From Maribacter_C sp047345145 (GTDB lineage: Bacteria; Bacteroidota; Bacteroidia; Flavobacteriales; Flavobacteriaceae), in NCBI RefSeq assembly GCF_047345145.1, contig NZ_JBLFER010000002.1:1178001-1242000 (forward strand): a stretch of DNA of 64,000 nt, given 5' to 3'. Position 1 is the stretch's first letter. Every line of letters starts with the position of its first letter. This document shows positions 1 through 9,602 of the stretch, piece after piece. The notes beneath the pieces were generated by a model. The model made no database searches, was not told the DNA's origin, and saw nothing but the letters and a program-made list of their open reading frames with translations. Made by a program: the position numbers and the translations under genes.

Positions 1-703
1 TATTGCCATCCTTGGTGAATGCCGTGGACGATTCGTGCAGTTTCGTGTTCAGTTTGCCTGAGAACGGACCGATATCCATAAAATCCCCACTGCTGGAAGG
101 CGTAGCGGTATACAGGTTCAAGAACTCCTTTTTGTTCCAGTTATGCACATTCTTCGAACCGATACTGGTATCCCTTGCCGTTGAGAATACGATATTCCCC
201 TTATGAAAGGAAGGGGAAAAATCGGACTCGGACGAATTGATGGAAAGACTATCGATGGTATATCCGCCGGAGCGTTCCGCTATTTTTTTAAGGTAGTCCC
301 TGTTACTTGAAAAGTTCCTACCGCGCTGGTCGCCTTGCTTTGCGGCATTCAACTTTGCGATCCACTGGTCCGACTCATCGTATTTTTCGATGGTCCTGAG
401 ACTGACCGCATAGCGGTACATATGTTCCTTGTCGATGGCATCCGGCCCGAGATCCGCTAACATTCCGTACCATTTGGCAGCTTCCCGGTAGCTTGCATTG
501 AAGTAGTTGGCATCACCCAGGTTTTGATAGGTTTCAGGGGAGGTATTTCCGTTCTCGACAAGGGCTTCGTACTGATCGATCGCCTTATAGTAGTTATAAT
601 CGGCAAAGCTCTTGTTGGCCTTTGTTATTTTTCTGTCCTGTGCGTTTGCTGAAGACAAAGCGATTACCGAGACAAGGCACAGATGTAGTATTTTATTTCT
701 CAT
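1..703 (-). CDS. OmpA-family/PD40 protein, partial (C-terminus beyond window)
   Basis: The reading frame opens at an ATG at 703 with a signal peptide (MRNKILHLCLVSVIALSSA, then NAQ) and runs open to the left edge, so only about 234 N-terminal residues are visible. Residues 25-150 look like tetratricopeptide helices (YYKAIDQYEALVENG, YQNLGDANYFNASYREAAKWY). From about residue 165 there is a beta-propeller-like stretch (SESDFSPSFHKGNIVFSTARD) typical of PD40/WD40-like repeats. In Flavobacteria this layout belongs to OmpA-family outer membrane proteins encoded next to PorP/SprF and a large type IX secreted adhesin, which is the arrangement here. The OmpA peptidoglycan-binding domain would lie outside the window, so that part is inferred. 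Confidence 0.75.
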   Translation of the reverse strand, partial: MRNKILHLCLVSVIALSSANAQDRKITKANKSFADYNYYKAIDQYEALVENGNTSPETYQNLGDANYFNASYREAAKWYGMLADLGPDAIDKEHMYRYAVSLRTIEKYDESDQWIAKLNAAKQGDQRGRNFSSNRDYLKKIAERSGGYTIDSLSINSSESDFSPSFHKGNIVFSTARDTSIGSKNVHNWNKKEFLNLYTATPSSSGDFMDIGPFSGKLNTKLHESSTAFTKDGN

Positions 704-715
704 TGTGTGGATTTG

Positions 716-1654
716 TTAAAAGAACCTTGGTGTAATTACCCTGTTACGTTTGTTGAACAGCTCGTATCGAAGAAAGACCTCGAAAGAACCGTCATTGAAT
801 GAGGTGTTCCCGAGTTCCGTGATCTCCCTGTCATAGCCCAGGCCAAGTAGCAGGCCATCGGTGATCTGGAAACCTGCCATGGCACTAAGCGCGGCATCCC
901 AGCGGTAAGCGGCACCTAGAATGAACTTTTCATTGATCAGGAAGTTAGTGGAAAAGTCCGCTTGAAGTGGCGCACCCCGGACTGCCTTGAACAATAAAGC
1001 AGGTTTTAATTTCAAGTTCGGGTTCAAGTCAAAAACATAACCCGTAATGAAATAGAGATTGATACGCTCTGTTGCCAAGAAAGAACTTGCGGCACTGGTA
1101 TTATCGAAATGCTCGGTCTCCAAGAAGTTGGGTATGGATGCCCCAAAGTAAAAACGCTCTGTATGATAATAGAGACCTGCACCGAAATTCGGGGAGAACT
1201 TATTATCGATATTTGGTATACCCCCTGCACCTTGTTCATCGGTGAAACCTTGCAGTCTGGTAAAATCGAGGTTTAGGAGATGCCCCCCTGCCTTTATTCC
1301 AAAGGATAACTTACCTTGATCGGATACGGGAACCGTATAGGAGGCAGCGATATCGAAATAGGTCTGCTGGCTTGTACCGTTACCGATTTCGTCGTTCACC
1401 ACTGATAAGCCCAAGCCCACTCTTTTACCAACGGGGGAGTGGATGTTAAAGGTCTGGGTTTTCGGGGCCCCTTCGAGTCCCACCCATTGTGTACGATAGA
1501 GCCCCGCCATACTCAGCACCCCACGATTACCTGCATAGGCGGAGTTTATGGCAAGTGTATTGTACATGTACTGGGTATACTGCGCATCTTGCTGGGCGAT
1601 TGCCGCCCCGGTCGAGGCGACGATCAGTACAAGTGCAATAAAATATTTCTTCAT
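716..1654 (-). CDS. PorP/SprF family type IX secretion system membrane protein
   Basis: The 312-residue product has a signal peptide (MKKYFIALVLIVASTGAAIA) followed by QQDAQYTQYMYNTLAINSAY and the GNRG...GLYRTQWVGLEGAPKTQ signature of the PorP/SprF family. The rest is alternating outer-membrane beta strands. Family members are outer membrane proteins needed for surface display of a specific type B sorted adhesin; SprF with SprB is the known example. The gene lies between the adhesin and an OmpA-like gene on the same strand, with 12 bp to the downstream start, which supports a dedicated adhesin-SprF-OmpA cassette. Length and start are normal for the family. Confidence 0.9.
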   Translation of the reverse strand: MKKYFIALVLIVASTGAAIAQQDAQYTQYMYNTLAINSAYAGNRGVLSMAGLYRTQWVGLEGAPKTQTFNIHSPVGKRVGLGLSVVNDEIGNGTSQQTYFDIAASYTVPVSDQGKLSFGIKAGGHLLNLDFTRLQGFTDEQGAGGIPNIDNKFSPNFGAGLYYHTERFYFGASIPNFLETEHFDNTSAASSFLATERINLYFITGYVFDLNPNLKLKPALLFKAVRGAPLQADFSTNFLINEKFILGAAYRWDAALSAMAGFQITDGLLLGLGYDREITELGNTSFNDGSFEVFLRYELFNKRNRVITPRFF

Positions 1655-1684
1655 GATATTATTTCGTTTAATAGTTATGGTTTA

Positions 1685-1771
1685 CTCGATAATCGAGATT
1701 TAAAATGTTCCGAGGCTTGCCTCGACACTATAAGGTCTTTTCTTTTCGAATGCCTCGGGGGACTGCCCCGA
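1685..1771. repeat. Three short inverted repeats in the adhesin-porP gap
   Basis: The 123-bp gap between the adhesin stop and the porP start holds three consecutive inverted repeats: CTCGAT/ATCGAG (1685-1697, 1-nt centre), CGAGGC/GCCTCG (1711-1724, 2-nt centre) and TCGGGG/CCCCGA (1755-1771, 5-nt loop). None is followed by a T-run on the minus strand, so they are not classical terminators. They could form mRNA structures that set the stoichiometry between adhesin and partner. Function is inferred only from position. Confidence 0.4.
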
Positions 1772-1777
1772 AGTTGT

Positions 1778-4700
1778 TTACTGGTTAATGTATAAGTATC
1801 CCGACTTAGCCTGGCTGACTCCATTGTCATCATAGTTGACCACATAGAAGTATACCCCTGCAGGCAGGCTTTCACTTTCGTTGACAACTGCACGTCCGTT
1901 GGAGATACCCCTAAAGGTGTTCGTTTCATTATCATAACCCGTAGCACTGAACACTTTCACACCCCATCGGTTGAAAATTTCTACTGTGTTATTTGGGAAT
2001 TGCTCAATGTTCTTAATTCTGAAAGAGTCATTGATACCATCACCATCAGGGGTCATGAGGTTATTACTGATTTCCAGGTCACAAGCCGAACCTGCTGGTG
2101 GCGTACCACCGATTGATTCACATGGATCTAATGGATTCGTATCATCAAGAACCTCTTGACTATCATTGATACCATCACCATCCGTATCTGGGTTATTAGG
2201 ATCTGTTCCTAATAGCTTTTCCTCAGCATTGGTCAGATCATCCCCATCACAATCTGCAGCATTCCACGCTGCGCTAGGTGCAACTGTTGCATTGGCAAGT
2301 ACAAAATCACATGGGTCTTCAGGTTCCGTACCATCTGCTTCTTCTTGTTCATTGGTAACTCCGTCACCATCACAATCTGACATGGTAAAGTTTGGGCCCA
2401 GTGGTTCGGTGATACTAGCTTCGACAAAGTCACAAGCATTTGTTGGGTCGGTGCCATCCATACGTTCTTGTTCGTTAGTGACCCCATCACCATCACAATC
2501 AGAGACATTCCATACTGCTTCTGGAGCTAGTACGATGTTTGTATACACTAAGTCACATTGATCAAGTTGGTCTGTACCATCCGTAACTTCCTGTTCTGTT
2601 GGAACTCCATCACCATCATCATCAATATCTTGGAAGTCGTGTATACCATCTCCATCGGTATCCCTAGGAGTGTAAGTGACGTCACCGCCATTTGGATCAT
2701 TCTGTACGACATCTGGAATACCATCCGTGCCAACAGGGCCATCTATTCTTCCGTCACCATCTAGGTCAGCTATACCATGACCAGCTTCATCTACATCATT
2801 GATTCCATCACCATCGGCATCCGTATCTAAGCGATCTACAATTCCGTCACCATCGGTATCCAAGAAGTCGAAACCATTTTGCTCTTCCACATCTGTAATA
2901 CCATCGTTATCATCATCGAGGTCTTCGGAATTTTTAAGTCCGTCGCCATCCGAATCCAATTCAATAATTGTCGGGTCATCTGGATCGCCATCAGCATTAT
3001 CATCCACATCATCCGGATTATTCGGATCATCAGAAGTATCGGTAACAGGATTATCCATCGGATCTCTAGCGGTAACTGTCGCTACATTGGTAAAGCTCTC
3101 CGCATAGAAATCATTTAGGGTAATGGTATACGTAGCGATTACCGTCGCCGTCTCACCAGGTGCTAACGTAGCCACTGGGGAACCGGAGGTAATCGTGGCG
3201 TTGTTATCCGTCACGACAACATTTGACAAGGTCGTATTGCCAGTATTGGTCACCACCATATTGTATGTGATAATATCATCAGCTGCACTGAAGGACGAAG
3301 GCATAGCTTCTTTTGTCAATGAGATACTCGATTGCTGTGGTGCATCCAAGACCGTTGGGTCGTCAGGTTCACCATCATTATTATTGTCGGTGTCTAACTG
3401 TTCATTCGGATCATCAGAATCATCAGTGATGTCCATATTGTTAGCATCTTTGCCAATTACCGTTGCAAGGTTTGAAACCTCTCCCGCATCAATGTCAGCT
3501 TGAGTAATAGCGTAAATGGCAGTGAAAGAGGTATCATCCATATCTCCCGGAAGCATAGTTGCAATAGGTCCACCAGAAACAGTAACTATTGGGTCATCAA
3601 TACGTACATCAGTTAGAGTGATATTTCCGGTGTTTTCAACTTTAAATGTATACGTCATGGTTTCTCCTACTTGTGCTAAACCATCCTTATTTTCATCAGT
3701 AAACACACCAACCTTTTCTAAACTAATCTCAGGATTTGCAGGTAAATCGATTACTGTTGGATCATCGGGATCTCCATCCCCATCAAGATCAATATTGACA
3801 GGGTTATCAGGATCATCAGAGAAATCACTAACGCCCATAATAGGTCCGCCAATATTATCAGTACCAGTAACCTCGGCTTGATTTTCTATCGTGCCAGCTT
3901 CCACATCAGCCTGTGTTAATGTGTACGTTCCTGTGAAGGTAGTATCATCGAACTGAGCCGGATCAAGATCAATCGGTCCACCCACTACTGTAATCAATGG
4001 GTCGGTTATCGCAATACCAGTAATGGTTACATTACCTGTATTTCGAACGTCGAAGCTGTAGGTTATTGTTTCACCAGCGTCGGCAAAAGTATCTCCGTTT
4101 TCATCATTGAACATTGCTGTTTTGAACAAGAACAACTGAGGGCTAGTTTCAATTTTCACTACTGTATCATCTTCAGGGTCAACGGTAGTAGGGTCATCGG
4201 AGGTGTCCGTCACATCCATGTTGTCTGGATCTTTACTTGTAACAGTTGCCCTATTAACTACTTCCTCTGCATTGATATCAGCAAGCGTCAAAGGATAGCT
4301 CGCGGAGAAGGTCGTATTATCACTCGCACCTGGTGCAAGGGTAATCGGCCCACCCGTAACGGTTACTTTTGGATCATTGATGGTAATTCCCGTTAGGGTT
4401 ACATTACCTACATTTCGTACATCGAAAATATATCCAATCGTTTCACCAATTTGTCCTAGTCCGTCCGTATTGGTATCTACAAAGGCGCCCGTCTTAAATA
4501 TTTCGATTTTCGCATTTTTTAGTAATGGAATAACCGTATCATCATCAGGATCACCATCTCCATTATCGTCAGTATCCGCAGTGTTATTTGGATCATCAGA
4601 ATTATCTGTGATATCTGCATTGTTCGGATCTTTACCGGTAACCACGGCTGCATTGGTAATACTTCCATTATCAATATCAGCTTGTGTCAAAGTATAAAGT

Positions 4701-7700
4701 GAAAAAAATGTGGTGGTATTCACAACCCCTGGTTCTAGATCAAGCGGTCCACCGGAAACGGCAACTAAAGGATCATTAATAGTAACTCCAGTCAAGGTCA
4801 CATTACCTGTGTTTTCAACCGTAAAGCTATATCTGATTTTTTCGCCAGCATTCGGGAATCCATCAGCATCAGCATCTTCCAATACACCTGTTTTTAACAA
4901 GGATATTGAAGGTTCTTGTGTAAAGTCTTGAACCGTTGGATCATCAGGATTACCATCACCATCAGGGTCATCGTCCGTAGCATTTGTTGGATCATCAGAA
5001 TCATCTGTGATATCTGTTCCACCAGGGTCCTTACCAGTTGCTACAGCAGTATTTGCAAAGCTTCCGTTATCAATATCTTCCTGTTTGATAACGTAACTTG
5101 CTGTATATGTTGCGCTGTCAACAGCGCCAGCAGCTAAATCAATGGTTGTAGCGGGAGTAACCGTTGCCAAAAGATCAGTTACTATTACATCCGTAAGGTC
5201 AACTGTCCCTGTGTTGGTAACAACAAAAGTGTAGTTAATGGTATCACCAACATCATCGCGACCACTGCCATTTGTGTCGACCAAGGTGGCGATTTTTGTT
5301 ATTGAAATATCTGCACAAGGATTAACTGCTCTATCTACATAATCAGCTGTTCCAGCATTTGTTTCGGTAGGAGCGAGGTAACCTGTACCAGAGGTAACAA
5401 GGCCATTTTCATCCACTGTTAATGGTACATCACCTAGTTCCCCGTTATCATTGTCATCAGCGAAACCAGCTTCTAAAGCATCTGAGCAACCATCGCCATC
5501 ACTATCTGTGTTCAGATAATCGGATGAGTTATTGTTTCCGGTATCTCTAGGATTCATAACCCCTGTTCCTGAGCTTGTTGGAATACCATTCGTCGTGGTA
5601 TTGTCCGCATTATTATCGTCATCATCTGCTCTTCCATCGTCGTTTGCATCAGTTCCTCCGGATTCGATAACATCATAAATACCGTCGTTATCAGCATCCA
5701 GATCTAAATGGTTAGGTACGCCATCCCCATCAAAATCATACACATCAGGAATACCATCTCCATTAGTATCCGTATAATCTGTTGTGGTAGAATCTCCTCC
5801 ATCACCATTATCAGTAGTATCTTGCCAGTTCGGGATACCATCACCATCTTCATCACCTGTCGTATTGTTTCCTTTGGATTCTACGATATCTAAAATACCA
5901 TCGTTGTCATCATCCAAATCAATACTGTCTACAACACCATCCATATCGGTATCGGGGTCACAAATAGAACCTGGTCCTCCATCAAGAACGGCAGCAACAA
6001 TACCTGTATCATAAGCAGCTCCAGCTACTAAACCAGTTGTGCCAACTGTTGGTGTTCCAATTCCGAAGACCCCATCATCACGACCATCAATCAATAATCC
6101 GTCATAGGCTTCGTTTGCATCAGAACAACCATCGTCGTCACTATCAAGGTCTAAGTAATCAGGTATGTTATCACCATCCGTATCTTCACAAACCGTATTC
6201 ACGAGCCAACCAATGGTCATTCGTTGTGCACCTGCAGTTTGTTGTTCATAGGTAAGTTGGGTAATGCCTTTTGAAAGTAATAGGGGAGAAGTACGGTCTG
6301 CAGCTCCGCCTTGCGCTGTATTGGTATATTGTAATGAATTTTCGCAAACCCCACCATCGGTAATAACATAAGTTACTGGGGTAGGCCCTAAATCTTCAAG
6401 CAATTCCCAACCACCACCATTTGTGGTATATCTGACGAATTCAGCTCCATTGGTTGCGGCTTCACCTTCTGAGGCAATAATGTCGGCGTCAATAGGATTA
6501 CCAGCTGAATCTACGGCGGAGAAACTTAATACATAGGTATGATTTCCATTTTGTGTGAAGGCAATGTTGTCTTGAATGGAGGGATCCATCAAATAACCGC
6601 TTCCGGCTAATGATCCATTTGGATAATATGCTTCGTTTGTGGAAGGTGGATTGGTCACCGAAACCACAGTGATGGTAAGTACGTTCCCCTCTAAATCGGT
6701 TACGGTTTGTACATCACCAGTATTTGCCCTATTATCAGCAAAATCGACATCGTTGAAAGCTATCCATTGAATGACATCGGAAAATTTACCACCTACACTT
6801 GTACTATTTACGGTAGCATTGCACTCATCTGTATCTAAAATACCATCGTTGTCGTCATCCAAATCGACAACATCTTTAATTCCATCTCCGTCATTATCTG
6901 GTCGGTCATCGGTATCATCGCAGGCATCTGCAATACCGTCGCCATCTAAATCAGGGCCAATGGTAATTACATCTTTAAAGGTCGCTTGACCTGTACCAGC
7001 TACAGTTGGTACTCCGTACGAAGCACTTGCTGGGTCTATGTCTACTGCTGTTGGGTCGTCTGTAAGACTACCATTTGCTATGATATCTGCTGTAGTAAAT
7101 GTGCCTACCGCTTCTATGGCATCTACACAACCATCACCATCACTATCTGTTTCTTGACTATCAGGGATACCATCACCATCACTGTCACCTACTTCATTTA
7201 CATCTAAAATACCATCATTGTCATCATCTAGATCATCATTATCGGAAATACCATCCATGTCAGTATCAACAGGAGGTACACATGCTGTGGCATCAGAAGC
7301 GTCAAAATAAGCTGCGGTTGTTGTTTGTCCTGTTCCGACGACAATCGGTACTCCATAAGTAGGACTTGCGGGGTCTGTATCGACAAGATCGCCAAGGCTG
7401 TTATCACTATCTACATCAGCAGTCATAAACGTACCTGCTGCTTCTACAGCGTCCGGGCACCCATCGTTGTCGGAGTCGGTATCAAGGTGGTTTGGAATAC
7501 CATCACCATCTGTATCTCGTAAGAATTCAGGTGATGCAGGTGGTGCGAGGGGTGAAGAAGCTCCATCATTTGAAGAAGTTGCAGAACCTTGTGCGACCAG
7601 AGTTGCAGATGGACTTGTAGTATCATAATTATCAATTCGAAAAATTTGACCGGTTACATTACTAGCGAAGAAAAGCTCCACTTGATTAGTAGTTGGGTTT

Positions 7701-8563
7701 AATGACTGAAAAGATGCACCAAACAAGCCTGAGACAGTTGGCAAACCACTTATTGCAGTTGAAATAACTGGTACCGTTGCCCCATCGGTTACACCACCAC
7801 TTATATCGATTGACAACAAGTCCGCTCCACCAGACACATTCGGCTCGAAATGATAGAATTTTCCTCCGATTTGAGTGAAATCGTCAACGGCGAAATTAGG
7901 ATTATTAAGTTTGAAATCCTTGGTTATCAATCCCGTAGAAAGATTAATAACAGCAATTTCCATAAAATCTTGAGCGTAAAGTTGACCATTGTAAATATCG
8001 CCTGCGGTGGTACTATTAATACCAGTAGCACCTACTTTGAATAATTCACCATCTCGATCATAATAAACCAAATCTCCTTTCGTAAGAACCACACCCGTCG
8101 CATCGATTGCACCAGTATTGTTACGTTTCACAATAGCATAAATAAAGCCAGAAGCGGTATCAAATCCGGCCGAGTTAATATTGGCATCAACACCAACCCC
8201 AATTGGCACATAAGTGTTTGATAGTGAGCTAAAGGTGAATAACTGGCCTTCAGGATAGGTCACACCATCGATTGTAACACCGTTAAGTATCTGGAACCAA
8301 CCTGTCTTGGTTGGATCGAATGCATCGGGTGCACCAACAGTCCCGGGCTCTGGTACGATACCCGCTTCTACCGTATCAAGGATACCGTCATTGTCATCGT
8401 CCAGGTCTAAGGCATCCGCTATACCATCACCATCGAAATCTTGCGCATAAACAGGACAAATGGAAAATATAAGAAAAGAGAGGACCAGAAAAGTATTCAG
8501 AGCTTTGAAGCAGTTTCTCTTTTTATCATTAATGAATAGAGTTATATAGGTGGCTATGTTCAT
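1778..8563 (-). CDS. Giant secreted adhesin with calcium (TSP3) and DUF11 repeats, T9SS type B sorting domain
   Basis: This is a 2261-residue surface protein counted from the ATG at 8563. The frame extends upstream only to a TTG at 8587, so the ATG is preferred; a signal peptide (FLVLSFLIFSICPVYAQ) follows. Residues about 40-1080 carry many DxDxDG(I/V)xDxxDxDDDNDGI thrombospondin type 3 calcium motifs, interrupted by a beta-rich N-terminal region. Residues about 1083-1868 hold six DUF11-like immunoglobulin-fold repeats. More TSP3 repeats follow, including three copies of a CDGDGVTNEQE module with paired cysteines. The last 100 residues (LMTPDGDGINDSF... FNRWGVKVF... GVYFYVVNY) are the gliding-motility/CHU_C type B sorting domain. 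The protein should be exported by type IX secretion and attached outside the cell with the PorP/SprF and OmpA partners encoded just downstream. The ligand is unknown. Confidence 0.9.
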   Translation of the reverse strand: MNIATYITLFINDKKRNCFKALNTFLVLSFLIFSICPVYAQDFDGDGIADALDLDDDNDGILDTVEAGIVPEPGTVGAPDAFDPTKTGWFQILNGVTIDGVTYPEGQLFTFSSLSNTYVPIGVGVDANINSAGFDTASGFIYAIVKRNNTGAIDATGVVLTKGDLVYYDRDGELFKVGATGINSTTAGDIYNGQLYAQDFMEIAVINLSTGLITKDFKLNNPNFAVDDFTQIGGKFYHFEPNVSGGADLLSIDISGGVTDGATVPVISTAISGLPTVSGLFGASFQSLNPTTNQVELFFASNVTGQIFRIDNYDTTSPSATLVAQGSATSSNDGASSPLAPPASPEFLRDTDGDGIPNHLDTDSDNDGCPDAVEAAGTFMTADVDSDNSLGDLVDTDPASPTYGVPIVVGTGQTTTAAYFDASDATACVPPVDTDMDGISDNDDLDDDNDGILDVNEVGDSDGDGIPDSQETDSDGDGCVDAIEAVGTFTTADIIANGSLTDDPTAVDIDPASASYGVPTVAGTGQATFKDVITIGPDLDGDGIADACDDTDDRPDNDGDGIKDVVDLDDDNDGILDTDECNATVNSTSVGGKFSDVIQWIAFNDVDFADNRANTGDVQTVTDLEGNVLTITVVSVTNPPSTNEAYYPNGSLAGSGYLMDPSIQDNIAFTQNGNHTYVLSFSAVDSAGNPIDADIIASEGEAATNGAEFVRYTTNGGGWELLEDLGPTPVTYVITDGGVCENSLQYTNTAQGGAADRTSPLLLSKGITQLTYEQQTAGAQRMTIGWLVNTVCEDTDGDNIPDYLDLDSDDDGCSDANEAYDGLLIDGRDDGVFGIGTPTVGTTGLVAGAAYDTGIVAAVLDGGPGSICDPDTDMDGVVDSIDLDDDNDGILDIVESKGNNTTGDEDGDGIPNWQDTTDNGDGGDSTTTDYTDTNGDGIPDVYDFDGDGVPNHLDLDADNDGIYDVIESGGTDANDDGRADDDDNNADNTTTNGIPTSSGTGVMNPRDTGNNNSSDYLNTDSDGDGCSDALEAGFADDNDNGELGDVPLTVDENGLVTSGTGYLAPTETNAGTADYVDRAVNPCADISITKIATLVDTNGSGRDDVGDTINYTFVVTNTGTVDLTDVIVTDLLATVTPATTIDLAAGAVDSATYTASYVIKQEDIDNGSFANTAVATGKDPGGTDITDDSDDPTNATDDDPDGDGNPDDPTVQDFTQEPSISLLKTGVLEDADADGFPNAGEKIRYSFTVENTGNVTLTGVTINDPLVAVSGGPLDLEPGVVNTTTFFSLYTLTQADIDNGSITNAAVVTGKDPNNADITDNSDDPNNTADTDDNGDGDPDDDTVIPLLKNAKIEIFKTGAFVDTNTDGLGQIGETIGYIFDVRNVGNVTLTGITINDPKVTVTGGPITLAPGASDNTTFSASYPLTLADINAEEVVNRATVTSKDPDNMDVTDTSDDPTTVDPEDDTVVKIETSPQLFLFKTAMFNDENGDTFADAGETITYSFDVRNTGNVTITGIAITDPLITVVGGPIDLDPAQFDDTTFTGTYTLTQADVEAGTIENQAEVTGTDNIGGPIMGVSDFSDDPDNPVNIDLDGDGDPDDPTVIDLPANPEISLEKVGVFTDENKDGLAQVGETMTYTFKVENTGNITLTDVRIDDPIVTVSGGPIATMLPGDMDDTSFTAIYAITQADIDAGEVSNLATVIGKDANNMDITDDSDDPNEQLDTDNNNDGEPDDPTVLDAPQQSSISLTKEAMPSSFSAADDIITYNMVVTNTGNTTLSNVVVTDNNATITSGSPVATLAPGETATVIATYTITLNDFYAESFTNVATVTARDPMDNPVTDTSDDPNNPDDVDDNADGDPDDPTIIELDSDGDGLKNSEDLDDDNDGITDVEEQNGFDFLDTDGDGIVDRLDTDADGDGINDVDEAGHGIADLDGDGRIDGPVGTDGIPDVVQNDPNGGDVTYTPRDTDGDGIHDFQDIDDDGDGVPTEQEVTDGTDQLDQCDLVYTNIVLAPEAVWNVSDCDGDGVTNEQERMDGTDPTNACDFVEASITEPLGPNFTMSDCDGDGVTNEQEEADGTEPEDPCDFVLANATVAPSAAWNAADCDGDDLTNAEEKLLGTDPNNPDTDGDGINDSQEVLDDTNPLDPCESIGGTPPAGSACDLEISNNLMTPDGDGINDSFRIKNIEQFPNNTVEIFNRWGVKVFSATGYDNETNTFRGISNGRAVVNESESLPAGVYFYVVNYDDNGVSQAKSGYLYINQ
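2960..5315 (-). repeat. Six tandem DUF11-like repeats inside the adhesin
   Basis: Six units of about 115-135 codons each begin with (I)S(L/I)xKxxxFxDxNxDGxxxxGE and contain VxNTGNVTLTxVxIxDP, TxxYTLTQADIDxG and VTGKDPxxxDITDxSDDP. The last unit (SISLTKEAMPSSFSAADD) lacks the acidic loop near its start. They are near-identical in plan but divergent in sequence, as expected for old tandem duplication of an extracellular beta-sandwich stalk rather than a recent slippage array. Confidence 0.75.
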
Positions 8564-8998
8564 GGTAAATAATTTTTGTTTTTGCAATTACTTATAATAA
8601 ATACAGAAAATTCTTACAATGTTGTGTAAGGGGTATTTTTTGTTGTGAAAACAATGAAATTTGGAGTTATGCCGGTCTGACTTAAGTATATCTTTATAAA
8701 GAAAAATTCACATAATCGATTTAAAGTCAAACCGATGCCTATTTCCCGAGGTTTTCTATGTGAAGTGTTTCGGAAAAATGAGATTAGTAATTAGCTGGAT
8801 GTTATATAATTACAAATCTTTTTGTAATAAAACAGATAAAATTAAAGGCGCTTTAAACCATTCCGGTCTATTTGTAATGGTAAGGGTATATGTTCTTTAA
8901 TGGCTCTAGCTTAATATTTGGTTAGGATTACTATATGTTTGAATATGGTATATTCTATTCCCATTACCTAAGTTTTAACAATTTCTTTTTTTATTTAA
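8564..8998. other. AT-rich intergenic region between the adhesin and tetR
   Basis: This divergent gap of about 435 bp contains no coding sequence that I can support. It must hold the adhesin promoter on the minus strand, but no clear TAnnTTTG box is visible there. A weak inverted repeat (ACCATT at 8857-8862 and AATGGT at 8876-8881) is the only other structure noted. The regulator's operator begins at 8999. Confidence 0.5.
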
Positions 8999-9050
8999 AA
9001 TAATATTTTTAGACAGGTTTGTCTAAAAATATTATTCTTTTCTATCTTTG
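8999..9050 (+). promoter_or_regulatory. tetR promoter with 38-bp palindromic operator
   Basis: Positions 8999-9015 (AATAATATTTTTAGACA) are a perfect inverted copy of 9020-9036, with the spacer GGTT: 17-bp arms. The core TAGACA-N4-TGTCTA resembles TetR-family operators. A Bacteroidetes -7 box TATCTTTG lies at 9043-9050 and a -33 TTTG at 9018-9021, 21 bp apart, so the -33 element sits inside the operator. Binding there would block transcription of the adjacent tetR gene, which implies autorepression. Confidence 0.8.
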
Positions 9051-9073
9051 ATCTTAAAGATTGTTTAGAAATT

Positions 9074-9598
9074 ATGAAAGCACGTGATAGAATTTTAAAA
9101 ACGGCTTCAAAGTTATTTCATACCCGAGGGTACAATTCGACAGGTATAAATCAGATAATTGAGGAAGCCAGTGTAGCCAAAGGAAGTTTTTACTACAATT
9201 TTAAATCAAAAGAAGAAGTGTGCATTGCATTTTTAAATGCAAGACATACGTATTGGTTTGAATCACTTAAAAACTTTATCGAGTTAAAAGGGAATCGGGA
9301 ACATCCCATATTACTTGCTTTCTCTTTTCTAATTGATATGAACATAAAGGAAAATTTTAGGGGGTGTAGTTTTCTAAATATTCTCTCAGAAATCCCCAGT
9401 GACAATTCAAAAATCCTAAAAGTATTACAAAATCATAAAAAGGATTTGCGACAATATATTTCATCATTGGTGAAGAACGGAGACTTGTCAGATCATATTT
9501 ACCTTTTGTTTGAAAGTTCAATAATCGAAAGTCAACTATATAGAGACCAATGGCCTGTAAAGAAATCGAAAGAAATTGTTAAACATTTAATTCAATAA
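9074..9598 (+). CDS. TetR/AcrR family transcriptional regulator
   Basis: The 174-residue protein has a classic N-terminal TetR helix-turn-helix: RDRILKTASKLFHTRGYNST, GINQIIEEASVAKGSFYYNF, then KSKEEV. The rest is a variable helical ligand-binding domain with one prominent cysteine (RGCSFLN, about residue 98). It is followed after 4 bp by a DUF1348 gene, so the two should be co-transcribed. The palindrome 38 bp upstream of its start is the likely autoregulatory operator. The inducer is unknown; a reactive electrophile or xenobiotic is a guess from the neighbours. Confidence 0.9.
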   Translation: MKARDRILKTASKLFHTRGYNSTGINQIIEEASVAKGSFYYNFKSKEEVCIAFLNARHTYWFESLKNFIELKGNREHPILLAFSFLIDMNIKENFRGCSFLNILSEIPSDNSKILKVLQNHKKDLRQYISSLVKNGDLSDHIYLLFESSIIESQLYRDQWPVKKSKEIVKHLIQ

Positions 9599-9602
9599 AA
9601 CT

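Noticed and set aside
2160..5700. Regularly repeated short sequences resembling a CRISPR-like array
   Set aside because: The repetition is coding (DxDGD and DUF11 units) with drifting sequence and no constant repeat or unique spacers.
1971..7635. Many open frames of 60-130 codons opposite and across the adhesin, with Ser/Pro- or Ile-rich translations
   Set aside because: They mirror the GAT/GAC-rich calcium repeats of the real gene on the minus strand and carry no independent motif.
8564..8587. A TTG start 24 bp upstream for the adhesin
   Set aside because: The ATG at 8563 gives a normal signal peptide and is the more usual start.
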